DNA from: an uncultured Collinsella sp.
Lineage (GTDB): Bacteria > Actinomycetota > Coriobacteriia > Coriobacteriales > Coriobacteriaceae
Assembly: GCA_958350755.1 (NCBI GenBank)
Contig: CATWID010000043.1
Location: 1-15,674, forward strand
DNA: 15,674 nucleotides
Reading direction: 5' to 3'
Part shown: piece by piece, positions 1 to 5,682 of the stretch
Numbering within the stretch: position 1 is the stretch's first letter
Layout: each line of letters begins with the position of its first letter
Notes under the pieces: generated by a model
The model's database searches: none
Told to the model about the DNA's origin: nothing
Seen by the model: the letters and a program-made list of their open reading frames with translations, nothing else
Program-made: the position numbers and the translations under genes

Positions 1-2
1 TG

Positions 3-413
3 CGTTTTGGCGGATTCGGATGTTGCAGCCTGCCCATGGGAGGTCTGCTGCTCAACTATCGAATCGACTTCGACACCCTTGCAGTCAACATGTCCTCGGG
101 CATCCCCTATGCCATCTGCGACTTATATTGTCCGGCCGCAGGAGTCGACAACGAATACAACGGAATTGGACACGAGCTCCAGAACGCTCGCATCCACGAC
201 GGAAACCGCAACAACGGCCTTAAAGCCATGGGCGTTCACGTTCTGGTTATCAATCGCGACCAAATGAAAGACCTTGTTGCACTCGAAGCCTTCGCCCAGA
301 CGATGCATCGACTTGCCGGTATTCGATTCCGCTATCGCATCAAGGGCTATCGCAAGCGTCAAGCTGCATGGCTCAACGCTCTTCGGGCCGGAATCGGCCT
401 CGCGCCGGTCTAG
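3..413 (+). CDS. Partial hypothetical protein, nuclease-like C-terminal domain (5' end outside window)
   Basis: The frame is open from the left edge of the window to a TAG at 411-413, so this is the 3' part of a longer gene; the first internal ATG is at 36 but nothing supports it as the true start. The visible part is about 136 residues. It has a CDLY segment followed about 12 residues later by VDNEYNG, then a basic HDGNRNN stretch and a hydrophobic strand (GVHVLVINRDQ). That D...E spacing followed by an R/N-rich helix and a VLVI strand resembles the PD-(D/E)XK-like C-terminal domain of DUF559/AbiEi-type proteins that recur in Collinsella-like genomes. The usual lysine of the motif is not seen (EYN), so activity is doubtful. 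The family call rests on pattern memory, not a search. It is followed by an inverted-repeat element rather than another gene. Confidence 0.6.
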   Translation, partial: RFGGFGCCSLPMGGLLLNYRIDFDTLAVNMSSGIPYAICDLYCPAAGVDNEYNGIGHELQNARIHDGNRNNGLKAMGVHVLVINRDQMKDLVALEAFAQTMHRLAGIRFRYRIKGYRKRQAAWLNALRAGIGLAPV

Positions 414-764
414 AAAGCGTATCTCGACAACATCGCCGAGCAAGGCTGGACAGTTAGTTCAGATTTGTATAAACAGACGGCTTATTTCAAGGCGCTTTGC
501 TGCCATCTCGGGGCCAATCACCTCATTTAAAGGCTCGAATGGCTTCGAAATAGCGCAAAACGTGCGCCCCAAAGCACCGAAACGGCTCCATGTCTCCGAT
601 TTTGGCAGCCGAGAGCCTCTTGCTTTATACAAATCTGAACTAACTGTCCACCCCGGTTTCCTGCAACCGCTCAAACGCCCTCAACTCACCTCAATCGCCC
701 TCCATTTGACAGCGGCAACGGGGTCGCTCACCATAGCAGACGATAAATCGACGAAAGGAAGCAC
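414..764. other. Gene-free stretch before pth
   Basis: It holds the 204-bp inverted-repeat element at 447-650 and then about 115 bases leading to pth. A consensus TTGACA lies at 706-711, but there is no good -10 at 16-18 bases (the best is ACCATA, 730-735), so a pth promoter here is only tentative. A 71-codon minus-strand frame at 459-674 runs across the repeat and is not believed to be a gene. Confidence 0.6.
447..650. mobile_element. MITE-like element with 27-bp perfect terminal inverted repeats
   Basis: The 27 bases at 447-473 are the exact reverse complement of 624-650 (outer end TGGACAGTTAG, inner end TTGTATAAA). The 150-bp centre is A/T-richer than its surroundings and shows weaker sub-terminal complementarity (GCTGCCA at 499-505 against TGGCAGC at 603-609). 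There is no convincing ORF and no obvious target-site duplication at the outer edges. Size, perfect termini and lack of coding capacity suggest a non-autonomous transposable element, but a large structured RNA or an unusual dispersed repeat would look the same from one copy. Confidence 0.6.
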
Positions 765-1394
765 ATGGCAGCTGCACAGCCGCTTAAGATTCGCATGGTT
801 GCCGGACTTGGCAACCCTGGCGAGGAATATGCCGAGACCCGCCACAACGCCGGCTTTAAGGCGATTGACGAGCTGGCCCGTCAGGCCGGCGTCACGTACT
901 GGAAAAACCAGGCCGGCGCCGAGGTCGCGCTCATCAACATCAACGATGCCGAGGAAGAGGGCGGCAAGCGCCAGATCGTGCTGGTCAAGCCGCAGTCGTA
1001 TATGAATACCTCGGGTGGCCCCATCTCCAAGCTCTGCCGCGAGTACAAAATCAAGGCCGAGGAGCTACTCGTCATCCACGACGAGCTCGACATTCCCGCC
1101 GGCGACGTGCGCGTCAAGGTGGGCGGAGGCCATGCCGGTCACAACGGCCTGCGCTCCATCATCGACAAGATGGGCAGCCGCGACTTTAGCCGCATCCGCA
1201 CCGGCATCGGCAACCCTCCCGGCAAGATGGCCGTGGCCGACTACGTGCTCAAGCAGCTGCGCGCCCGCGAGGCCGAGGATTTCCAGGACACCTGCGCCCG
1301 CGCGGCCGACGCCGCCGGCCTGGCGATCGTGCACGGCGTGGTCTATGCCCGCGACCATGTCAACGGTGCCGCCTCCGCCAACGGCAAGCACTAA
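765..1394 (+). CDS. pth: Peptidyl-tRNA hydrolase
   Basis: Hydrolyses the ester bond of peptidyl-tRNAs released from stalled ribosomes, recycling tRNA in the cytosol. The family signature is intact: GLGNPG (14-19) with N17, RHNAGF with the catalytic H27, KPQSYMN with N81, HDELD with D106, and GGHAGHNGLR (121-130) with N127. The length of 209 residues is slightly above the usual 185-200, owing to a short N-terminal lead and an acidic insert around 60-70 (DAEEEGGKR). The start at 765 is supported by AAAGGA at 754-759, five bases upstream. It stands alone: the next gene begins 360 bases on, after repeat hairpins, the first of which starts one base past the TAA stop. Confidence 0.96.
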   Translation: MAAAQPLKIRMVAGLGNPGEEYAETRHNAGFKAIDELARQAGVTYWKNQAGAEVALININDAEEEGGKRQIVLVKPQSYMNTSGGPISKLCREYKIKAEELLVIHDELDIPAGDVRVKVGGGHAGHNGLRSIIDKMGSRDFSRIRTGIGNPPGKMAVADYVLKQLRAREAEDFQDTCARAADAAGLAIVHGVVYARDHVNGAASANGKH

Positions 1395-1395
1395 A

Positions 1396-1430
1396 ACCTA
1401 CCATTTAGGGACAGGTTTCTTTTGGCAGGT
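1396..1430 (+). repeat. REP-like hairpin unit A1 (GGGACAG core)
   Basis: Arms ACCTACCA (1396-1403) and TGGCAGGT (1423-1430) pair at 7 of 8 positions around GGGACAGG (1408-1415). It begins one base after the pth stop codon. The inverted partner A2 is at 1561-1595: bases 1408-1436 and 1555-1583 are complementary at 27 of 29 positions. A third close relative is at 13683-13717. Confidence 0.75.
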
Positions 1431-1504
1431 TTTATCTGCGGAAACGCCACAGTGGCGGCTCCGCAATAAACCCTGCGCCGCCATACATATGCAATGCCTC
1501 AAAA

Positions 1505-1538
1505 GGGGCCGGCCCCACCGATGCGCGAGGCCGGCCCC
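1505..1538. terminator. GC-rich hairpin, probable terminator of pth
   Basis: GGGGCCGGCC (1505-1514) pairs perfectly with GGCCGGCCCC (1529-1538) around a 14-base loop. It is followed by CTTTGTCGTTTT on the + strand and preceded by AAAA, which would give a U-run on the - strand. The U-tract is interrupted, so termination is likely but not certain. It lies 110 bases past pth, between the two REP-like units. Confidence 0.5.
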
Positions 1539-1560
1539 CTTTGTCGTTTTGCCTGATAAA

Positions 1561-1595
1561 ACCTGCCGAAATAAACCTGTCCCTTTTTGGCAGGT
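1561..1595 (-). repeat. REP-like hairpin unit A2, inverted partner of A1
   Basis: Arms ACCTGCCG (1561-1568) and TGGCAGGT (1588-1595). The core reads GGGACAGG on the minus strand. Together with A1 it makes a REPIN-like inverted pair spanning about 200 bp. Confidence 0.75.
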
Positions 1596-1643
1596 CACTT
1601 TCCCAACCGACGAAGACACACGAAAACAGCATGTCCATGAGGG

Positions 1644-1736
1644 TATAATTTGCACCGTATGTCTGCACAACGCCTGTGCGCGTACGGTTTTATTCGGGCT
1701 GCCGTCCATTTCCGTGGAGGCACGGTTCGGCAGCCC
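1644..1736 (+). promoter_or_regulatory. Probable nfnAB promoter -10 and two-hairpin leader
   Basis: A perfect TATAAT is at 1644-1649; no convincing -35 is visible. Transcription from about 1656 would give a leader of roughly 100 bases with two stem-loops. The first has ACCGTA/TACGGT (1654-1659 with 1683-1688) enclosing GCACA/TGTGC (1665-1669 with 1675-1679) and is followed by TTTT. The second has GGGCTGCCG/CGGCAGCCC (1696-1704 with 1728-1736) enclosing CCGTG/CACGG (1712-1716 with 1721-1725). The gene's own ribosome binding site (GAGAGGGG, 1743-1750) begins six bases beyond the second stem. I recognise no known riboswitch class. Confidence 0.45.
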
Positions 1737-1754
1737 TAACAAGAGAGGGGTTCT

Positions 1755-2594
1755 ATGTATAAGATCCTGGAGAAGACGCAGTTCTCGGAGAAGGTGTTCA
1801 AGTTCCGCATCGAGGCGCCTGCAATCGCCAAACATGCGCACGCTGGACAGTTCCTCATGGTCCGCGCCAACGAGACGGGCGAGCGTGTCCCGTTTACCCT
1901 GGCCGGCTGGAACGGTGACGAGGGCTGGGTCGAGTTCATCTTCATGGTGATCGGCAAGACCACCGAGATGCTGTCCACCTACGAGGCCGGCGAGTCGCTG
2001 CGCGACGTCGTGGGCCCACTGGGCGTTCCCACCGAGATGGCCGAGGGCCCCTGCGCCGTCATTGGCGGCGGCGTCGGCCTGGCAATTGCCTTCCCGGTCG
2101 CCAAGCACCTGGTCGAGACCGGCCACGAGGTTCACGCCATCATGGGCGCCCGCACCAAGGACCTCCTGCTCATGGAGGACCAGTTCCGCGAGCTCCTCGA
2201 CGAGGACCACATCCACATCACCACTGACGACGGCTCCTACGGCGAGCAGGGCGTTGTCACCGCTCCGCTGGAGCGCCTGCTGCAGGACAAGGCCGTGAGC
2301 CAGGTCTTCTGCGTCGGCCCCGTTCCGATGATGAAGTTCTCGACCCTCACCGCCCAGAAGTACGACACCCCCATCACCGCGTCCCTCAACCCCATCATGG
2401 TTGACGGCACCGGCATGTGCGGCTGCTGCCGCGTCGAGGTGGGCGGCGTGACCAAGTTCGCTTGCGTCGACGGCCCCGACTTCGATGCCACCCTGGTCGA
2501 CTGGGATGACCTTCGTGCCCGCCAGGCCGCTTACCGTTCCGAAGAGGGCGCGTCCCTCAAGGCCTATGAGGAAAAGAGCTGCGCATGCCACTAG
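1755..2594 (+). CDS. nfnA: Ferredoxin:NADP+ oxidoreductase (bifurcating) small subunit NfnA; sulfide/dihydroorotate dehydrogenase-like FAD/NAD protein
   Basis: The 279 residues match the size of the NfnA family. An N-terminal ferredoxin-reductase-type FAD barrel holds RVPFTLA (44-50). The NAD-binding half starts at VIGGGVGLA (102-110) and carries FCVGPVPMM (185-193). Near the C-terminus MVDGTGMCGCC (D217, C222, C224, C225) plus C237 is the [2Fe-2S] site typical of this family. In characterised NfnAB complexes this subunit handles NAD(H) and works with NfnB to couple NADH and reduced ferredoxin to NADP+. GAGAGGGG (1743-1750) sets the start. The stop overlaps the nfnB start by 10 bases, so the two are translationally coupled. 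The protein ends in CACH, adding two cysteines of unknown use. A sulfide dehydrogenase or PyrK-like role is the main alternative; the NfnB partner favours Nfn. Confidence 0.88.
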   Translation: MYKILEKTQFSEKVFKFRIEAPAIAKHAHAGQFLMVRANETGERVPFTLAGWNGDEGWVEFIFMVIGKTTEMLSTYEAGESLRDVVGPLGVPTEMAEGPCAVIGGGVGLAIAFPVAKHLVETGHEVHAIMGARTKDLLLMEDQFRELLDEDHIHITTDDGSYGEQGVVTAPLERLLQDKAVSQVFCVGPVPMMKFSTLTAQKYDTPITASLNPIMVDGTGMCGCCRVEVGGVTKFACVDGPDFDATLVDWDDLRARQAAYRSEEGASLKAYEEKSCACH

Positions 2595-3994
2595 TTAACG
2601 GTCGTTTCGTTGCCGATATGAAGTCGCCCCGCACCCCCGATAACGAGGAGCCGGCTGCCGAGCGCGCCTGCGACTTCCGCCCCGTCGACAAGGGCTTCAC
2701 CGAGGAGATGGCGCTGGCCGAGGCCGAGCGCTGCCTCAACTGCAAGAAGCCGTTCTGCGTTGAGGGCTGCCCCGTCAACATCAACATCCCCCGCTTTATC
2801 GAGCAGATCCGCGAGAAGGACTTCGGCGGCGCTCTCGATACCATCCGCGAGGACTCCATGCTTCCCGCCATCTGCGGCCGCGTCTGCCCGCAGGAGAACC
2901 AGTGCGAGGGCAAGTGCATCCGTGGCAAGAAGTCCGAGCCCGTGGCCATCGGCCAGCTCGAGCGCTTCCTGGGTGACCGCCCCGAGCTCGCCTCCACGCC
3001 CAAGATGGCCCCCAAGAACGGCAAGAAGGTCGCCGTCGTCGGCTCCGGCCCGTCCGGCATCACCTGCGCCGGCGAGCTCGCCCGTAACGGTTTTGACGTC
3101 ACCGTCTTTGAGGCATTCTTTACCGGCGGCGGCGTGCTGGTCTACGGCATCCCCGAGTTCCGTCTGCCCAAGGCAGTCGTCAAGCGCGAGATTGACGGCC
3201 TGGAGGACATGGGCGTCAAGTTTGAGTACAACTCCGTCGTGGGCAACATGGCCACGGCCGAGGAGCTGTTCGAGCAGGGCTTCGACGCCATCTACGTGGC
3301 GACCGGCGCTGGCCTGCCCAAGTTCCTCAACGTCCCCGGCGAGAACCTGCCCAACGTCTTCTTCGCCAACGAGTACCTCACCCGCGTGAATCTGATGAAG
3401 GCCAACAAGTTCCCCGAGTACGACACCCCCACCAAGCACGGCAAGAACGTCGTCGTCTTTGGTGGCGGCAACGTAGCTATGGACGCCGTCCGTACCGCCA
3501 AGCGCCTGGGCGCCGAGCACGCCATCATCGCCTACCGCCGTACCGAGGACGAGATGCCCTGCCGTCGCGCCGAGCTGCACCACGCTAAGGCCGAGGGCGT
3601 CGAGGTCCTGCCGCTCGTTTCCCCGCTCGAGTTTGTCGCTGGCGAGGACGGCTCCGTGTGCGCCGTCAAGGTCCAGAAGATGGAGCTCGGCGAGCCCGAC
3701 GAGTCCGGCCGTCGTCGCCCGGTGCCCGTCGAGGGCGCCATCGAGGAGATTCCCTGCGACGTCGCGATCTCGGCTATCGGCACCAACGCCAACCCCTTCG
3801 CTGCCAAGATCGGCGGCAAGATGGAGCTCAACAAGTGGGGCTACATCGTCGCCGACGAGGAGACCGGCCAGACCACCGATCCCCGCATCTGGGCCGGCGG
3901 CGACATCGTCACCGGTGCCGCTACGGTCATTCTGGCGATGGGCGCCGGCAAGAAGGCCGCCGCTTCGATCACCAAGAGCCTGCTGGGCGAGTAA
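2585..3994 (+). CDS. nfnB: Ferredoxin:NADP+ oxidoreductase (bifurcating) large subunit NfnB; glutamate-synthase small-subunit-like
   Basis: The 469 residues match NfnB/GltD-like flavoproteins. The N-terminal Fe-S domain has two four-cysteine sets: C50, C53, C58, C62 and C97, C101, C107, C111, consistent with two [4Fe-4S] clusters. A first dinucleotide fold, GSGPSG (153-158), binds FAD; a second, FGGGNVAMD (292-300), is the NADP(H) site. YRRTEDEMPCRRAE (317-330) and the C-terminal AGGDIVTGAATVILAMGAG are standard for this family. No glutamate synthase large subunit is nearby and the gene is fused by overlap to nfnA, which argues for Nfn rather than GltD, although annotation pipelines often call it gltA or gltD. 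The start has GAGGAAAAG (2568-2576) upstream inside nfnA. It ends shortly before a strong terminator. Confidence 0.88.
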   Translation: MPLVNGRFVADMKSPRTPDNEEPAAERACDFRPVDKGFTEEMALAEAERCLNCKKPFCVEGCPVNINIPRFIEQIREKDFGGALDTIREDSMLPAICGRVCPQENQCEGKCIRGKKSEPVAIGQLERFLGDRPELASTPKMAPKNGKKVAVVGSGPSGITCAGELARNGFDVTVFEAFFTGGGVLVYGIPEFRLPKAVVKREIDGLEDMGVKFEYNSVVGNMATAEELFEQGFDAIYVATGAGLPKFLNVPGENLPNVFFANEYLTRVNLMKANKFPEYDTPTKHGKNVVVFGGGNVAMDAVRTAKRLGAEHAIIAYRRTEDEMPCRRAELHHAKAEGVEVLPLVSPLEFVAGEDGSVCAVKVQKMELGEPDESGRRRPVPVEGAIEEIPCDVAISAIGTNANPFAAKIGGKMELNKWGYIVADEETGQTTDPRIWAGGDIVTGAATVILAMGAGKKAAASITKSLLGE

Positions 3995-4023
3995 TCACCC
4001 ACAGCGCTAGCCATCAAACGGCA

Positions 4024-4060
4024 AAGTCCCCGTCGCGCACACGCCCGACGGGGACTTTTT
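4024..4060 (+). terminator. Rho-independent terminator of nfnAB
   Basis: GTCCCCGTCG (4026-4035) pairs perfectly with CGACGGGGAC (4046-4055) around a 10-base loop and is followed at once by five T (4056-4060). It lies 30 bases after the nfnB stop. Confidence 0.92.
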
Positions 4061-4076
4061 CTATGCCGGCCGCCCC

Positions 4077-4113
4077 AACCACCACGATGGGGACAGGCAC
4101 CTTTGCGGTGGTT
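4077..4113 (+). repeat. REP-like hairpin unit B1 (GGGGACAGG core)
   Basis: Arms AACCACC (4077-4083) and GGTGGTT (4107-4113) enclose GGGGACAGGCACCTTTG. Same plan as A1 and A2 but with an unrelated stem. The inverted partner is B2. Confidence 0.7.
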
Positions 4114-4140
4114 GGGGACTTGCCCGGTCGTTTTATCTCA

Positions 4141-4185
4141 ATCTGTAACAGTTAGAGACCAAATATGCCGCCTGGTGTTACAGAT
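4141..4185. repeat. ATCTGTAACA palindrome, copy 1
   Basis: ATCTGTAACA (4141-4150) pairs perfectly with TGTTACAGAT (4176-4185). The 25-base interior begins GTTAGAG and ends TGG, shared with copy 2 starting 81 bases downstream. Similarity also runs upstream into ATCT(C/A)A. Confidence 0.75.
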
Positions 4186-4221
4186 CAAGACGTTGGGCTG
4201 ACGGCCGAACGGTTCATCTAA

Positions 4222-4266
4222 ATCTGTAACAGTTAGAGCCATTTTCGCTGGCTTGGTGTTACAGAT
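4222..4266. repeat. ATCTGTAACA palindrome, copy 2
   Basis: Same orientation and same total length (45 bases) as copy 1, with identical 10-bp arms (4222-4231 and 4257-4266), GTTAGAG after the left arm and TTGG before the right arm. The loop centre differs. The two copies are a direct repeat of a palindrome. Confidence 0.75.
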
Positions 4267-4323
4267 CGAGATTTGCAAAAGCCGAGGATAGGCACTGCCG
4301 CCAAGGCCTTCCCCTCCGCCTAA

Positions 4324-4362
4324 AAAACCACCACAAAGGTGCCTGCCCTTTGTGGTGGTTTT
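4324..4362 (-). terminator. REP-like unit B2, also the terminator of the kinase-like gene
   Basis: AACCACCACAAA (4326-4337) pairs perfectly with TTTGTGGTGGTT (4349-4360); two more A-T pairs extend the stem outward. Read on the minus strand the stem is followed by a run of T, and it lies 6 bases past the stop of the gene at 4369, so it should terminate that operon. The loop carries GGGCAGG, the B1 core with two bases missing. Unlike B1, the stem is perfect. Confidence 0.8.
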
Positions 4363-4368
4363 GGTCGG

Positions 4369-4992
4369 TTAAGCTTCGAGCTGAGCCACCTTGTAACGAT
4401 AGGCAGCGGCGATGACGTCCTTGCAGCCTTCGCGGCCCAGCTTGGCGCGGTTGACGACGATATCCTTGCCGCTCGTCATCTTCCACTTTCCGGCACTGTA
4501 GCGCTTATAGAACGCCTCGCGCGCCTTCTGCTGCTGCTTGACCAGCTTGGCGCCCTTCTTTTTATTAAGGCCACGCTTCTTGCGCACAATCTCGACGCGG
4601 TCCTCAAAAGGAGCGGTCACCAATACGGCAATGTGGTTGGGGTTGTTACGCAGCAGGTAATCGGACAGGCGGCCTTCGATAATGCAGCTCTCGGTCTCGC
4701 CCAGGTCCAAAATCACCTGGCTCATCTTCTGGAACAACTTGTCCGAGTACGAACGCGCGTCGTAGCGGTCGGGCAGGAACGCCATGTTCTCCACGGCCAG
4801 ACGCTCGTCGTAGGCGGCCATCTTGTCGAGCGACTCGCCCGCGCGCAGCGACGCACGTACCAGCAGCTCGTTATCGTACAGCGGAATCCCCAACTCGTCG
4901 GCAAGCATGCGACCAATCTCGTGGCCCTCGGCGCCAAAGTCGCGCGCGATGGTAATGACCACAGGATTCTTCTTATTCTCCAGATCGCTCAT
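4369..4992 (-). CDS. Cytidylate kinase-like family protein
   Basis: The 207 residues begin with ITIARDFGAEGHEIGRMLAD (13-32), the modified P-loop region of the cytidylate-kinase-like family (Cytidylate_kin2 type), where a canonical GxxxxGK(S/T) loop is replaced by DFGAEGHEIG. CIIEGRLSDYLL (103-114) and the very basic lid-like stretch around 131-170 (RVEIVRKKRGLNKKKGAK) also fit. These proteins are probably nucleotide or small-molecule kinases; the substrate is unknown. The start at 4992 is chosen because AAAGGA lies just upstream; an upstream in-frame start at 5037 would lie inside a palindrome. It follows the second permease by 48 bases and shares its strand, so it may be the last gene of the transporter operon. 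The real house-keeping Cmk is probably elsewhere. Confidence 0.85.
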   Translation of the reverse strand: MSDLENKKNPVVITIARDFGAEGHEIGRMLADELGIPLYDNELLVRASLRAGESLDKMAAYDERLAVENMAFLPDRYDARSYSDKLFQKMSQVILDLGETESCIIEGRLSDYLLRNNPNHIAVLVTAPFEDRVEIVRKKRGLNKKKGAKLVKQQQKAREAFYKRYSAGKWKMTSGKDIVVNRAKLGREGCKDVIAAAYRYKVAQLEA

Positions 4993-5008
4993 CGCGATTC
5001 CTTTCTCT

Positions 5009-5039
5009 ATGTGACAAAGGGACAGTCCCTTTGTCACAT
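5009..5039. repeat. REP-like perfect palindrome C (GGGACAGTCCC core)
   Basis: The 31 bases form a perfect odd palindrome centred on 5024: ATGTGACAAA, then GGGACAGTCCC, then TTTGTCACAT. It begins one base after the stop codon of the permease gene (5041) on the minus strand and ends in the leader of the kinase-like gene. No U-run follows, so it is not an obvious intrinsic terminator; it may punctuate the transporter operon. Confidence 0.8.
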
Positions 5040-5040
5040 T

Positions 5041-5679
5041 CTACGCTGCCACCATTCGCCTCTGATATGCGCGAACCAGCAGCGAGATACCAAAGTTGAG
5101 CACAAAGTACATCGCAAACACCAGGCCGTAGAGCATAAGCACCTGCGACAGGTCGATTGCGTGGGCCATCACGACGTTTGCCGTGTACATGAGCTCGGCC
5201 ACGTTAATGCCCGAAAGATACGAGCTGTCCTTGATGACGGTCGTGCACTGGCTAAACAGCGCCGGAATGATCGTCTTAAACGTCTGCGGCAGAATGATGT
5301 AGCGCATGGTGGCAAAGAAGCCAAAGCCCTGGCTCTGCGCTGCCTCAAACTGGCCGCGCGGAATCGAGTTGAGGCCGCCGCGCACAATCTCGGCCATAAC
5401 AGCGCTGGTAAACAGCGTAAAGGCGATGGTCGAAATCACAATGTCCAGACCCTGCACCGTAAAGTAGATAAACAGGATCCACAGCAGGTTCGGCGTGCAG
5501 CGGAACAGCTCGATATAGGCGCTCACCAAAATACGGAATGGGCGGGGCGCATAGCTCTTAACGAGCGCCAGCACCGTGCCAAACATGAGCGAGAAAAAGA
5601 TCGACAGCGCCGAGATCTCGATGGTCTTAACAAAGCCGCCCCAAATGTAGAGCAGGTTGGTCGCGTTGAAGATTTCCAT
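5041..5679 (-). CDS. Amino-acid ABC transporter permease (second of pair)
   Basis: Integral membrane permease of the polar/acidic amino-acid family (HisM/GluD type), 212 residues. Hydrophobic segments lie near 15-40, 64-95 and around 165-205. The cytoplasmic EAA loop is clear: GQFEAAQSQGF (109-119) followed by RYIILPQTFKTIIPALF, where the ATPase docks. AGGAGG lies nine bases before the ATG, in the end of the preceding permease gene, and the intergenic gap is only three bases. The ATPase, binding protein, permease, permease order is that of gluABCD in Corynebacterium, so this corresponds in position to gluD. Substrate is inferred from family only. Confidence 0.9.
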   Translation of the reverse strand: MEIFNATNLLYIWGGFVKTIEISALSIFFSLMFGTVLALVKSYAPRPFRILVSAYIELFRCTPNLLWILFIYFTVQGLDIVISTIAFTLFTSAVMAEIVRGGLNSIPRGQFEAAQSQGFGFFATMRYIILPQTFKTIIPALFSQCTTVIKDSSYLSGINVAELMYTANVVMAHAIDLSQVLMLYGLVFAMYFVLNFGISLLVRAYQRRMVAA

Positions 5680-5682
5680 GCG

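Larger units (their letters stand above)
1395..1754. other. Gap between pth and nfnA: REP pair, terminator-like hairpin, promoter and leader
   Basis: This 360-bp gap has no gene. In order it contains a GGGACAG-core hairpin (1396-1430), a small hairpin with arms TGCGG/CCGCA (1437-1465), a GC-rich hairpin (1505-1538), the inverted partner of the first unit (1561-1595), a TATAAT (1644-1649), and two stem-loops just before nfnA (1654-1688 and 1696-1736). Most of these are entered separately below. Confidence 0.75.
3995..4368. other. Convergent gap after nfnB: terminator, REP-like pair, two ATCTGTAACA hairpins
   Basis: The 374 bp between the convergent nfnB and kinase-like genes carry no gene. 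They hold the nfnB terminator (4024-4060), REP-like unit B1 (4077-4113), two copies of a second palindrome (4141-4185 and 4222-4266) and unit B2 (4326-4360), which also serves as a terminator for the minus-strand gene. Confidence 0.8.

Noticed and set aside
459..674. 71-codon minus-strand frame across the MITE-like element
   Set aside because: It lies mostly inside the inverted-repeat element and has no good ribosome binding site; more likely a chance translation of the repeat.
1398..2591. 397-codon minus-strand frame opposite nfnA, running into the REP-like hairpins
   Set aside because: Shadow of nfnA with no family resemblance; its tail is translated repeat sequence.
4141..4266. Possible CRISPR array from two ATCTGTAACA repeats
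   Set aside because: Only two copies, each a 45-base palindrome with a variable loop, no third repeat and no cas genes.
4993..5037. Longer kinase-like start at 5037
   Set aside because: It would place the first codons inside a perfect palindrome with no ribosome binding site, whereas 4992 has AAAGGA just upstream.
5009..5039. Intrinsic terminator between permease and kinase-like genes
   Set aside because: The palindrome is strong but followed by CATAGAG rather than a U-run on the minus strand, so it is listed as a repeat instead.
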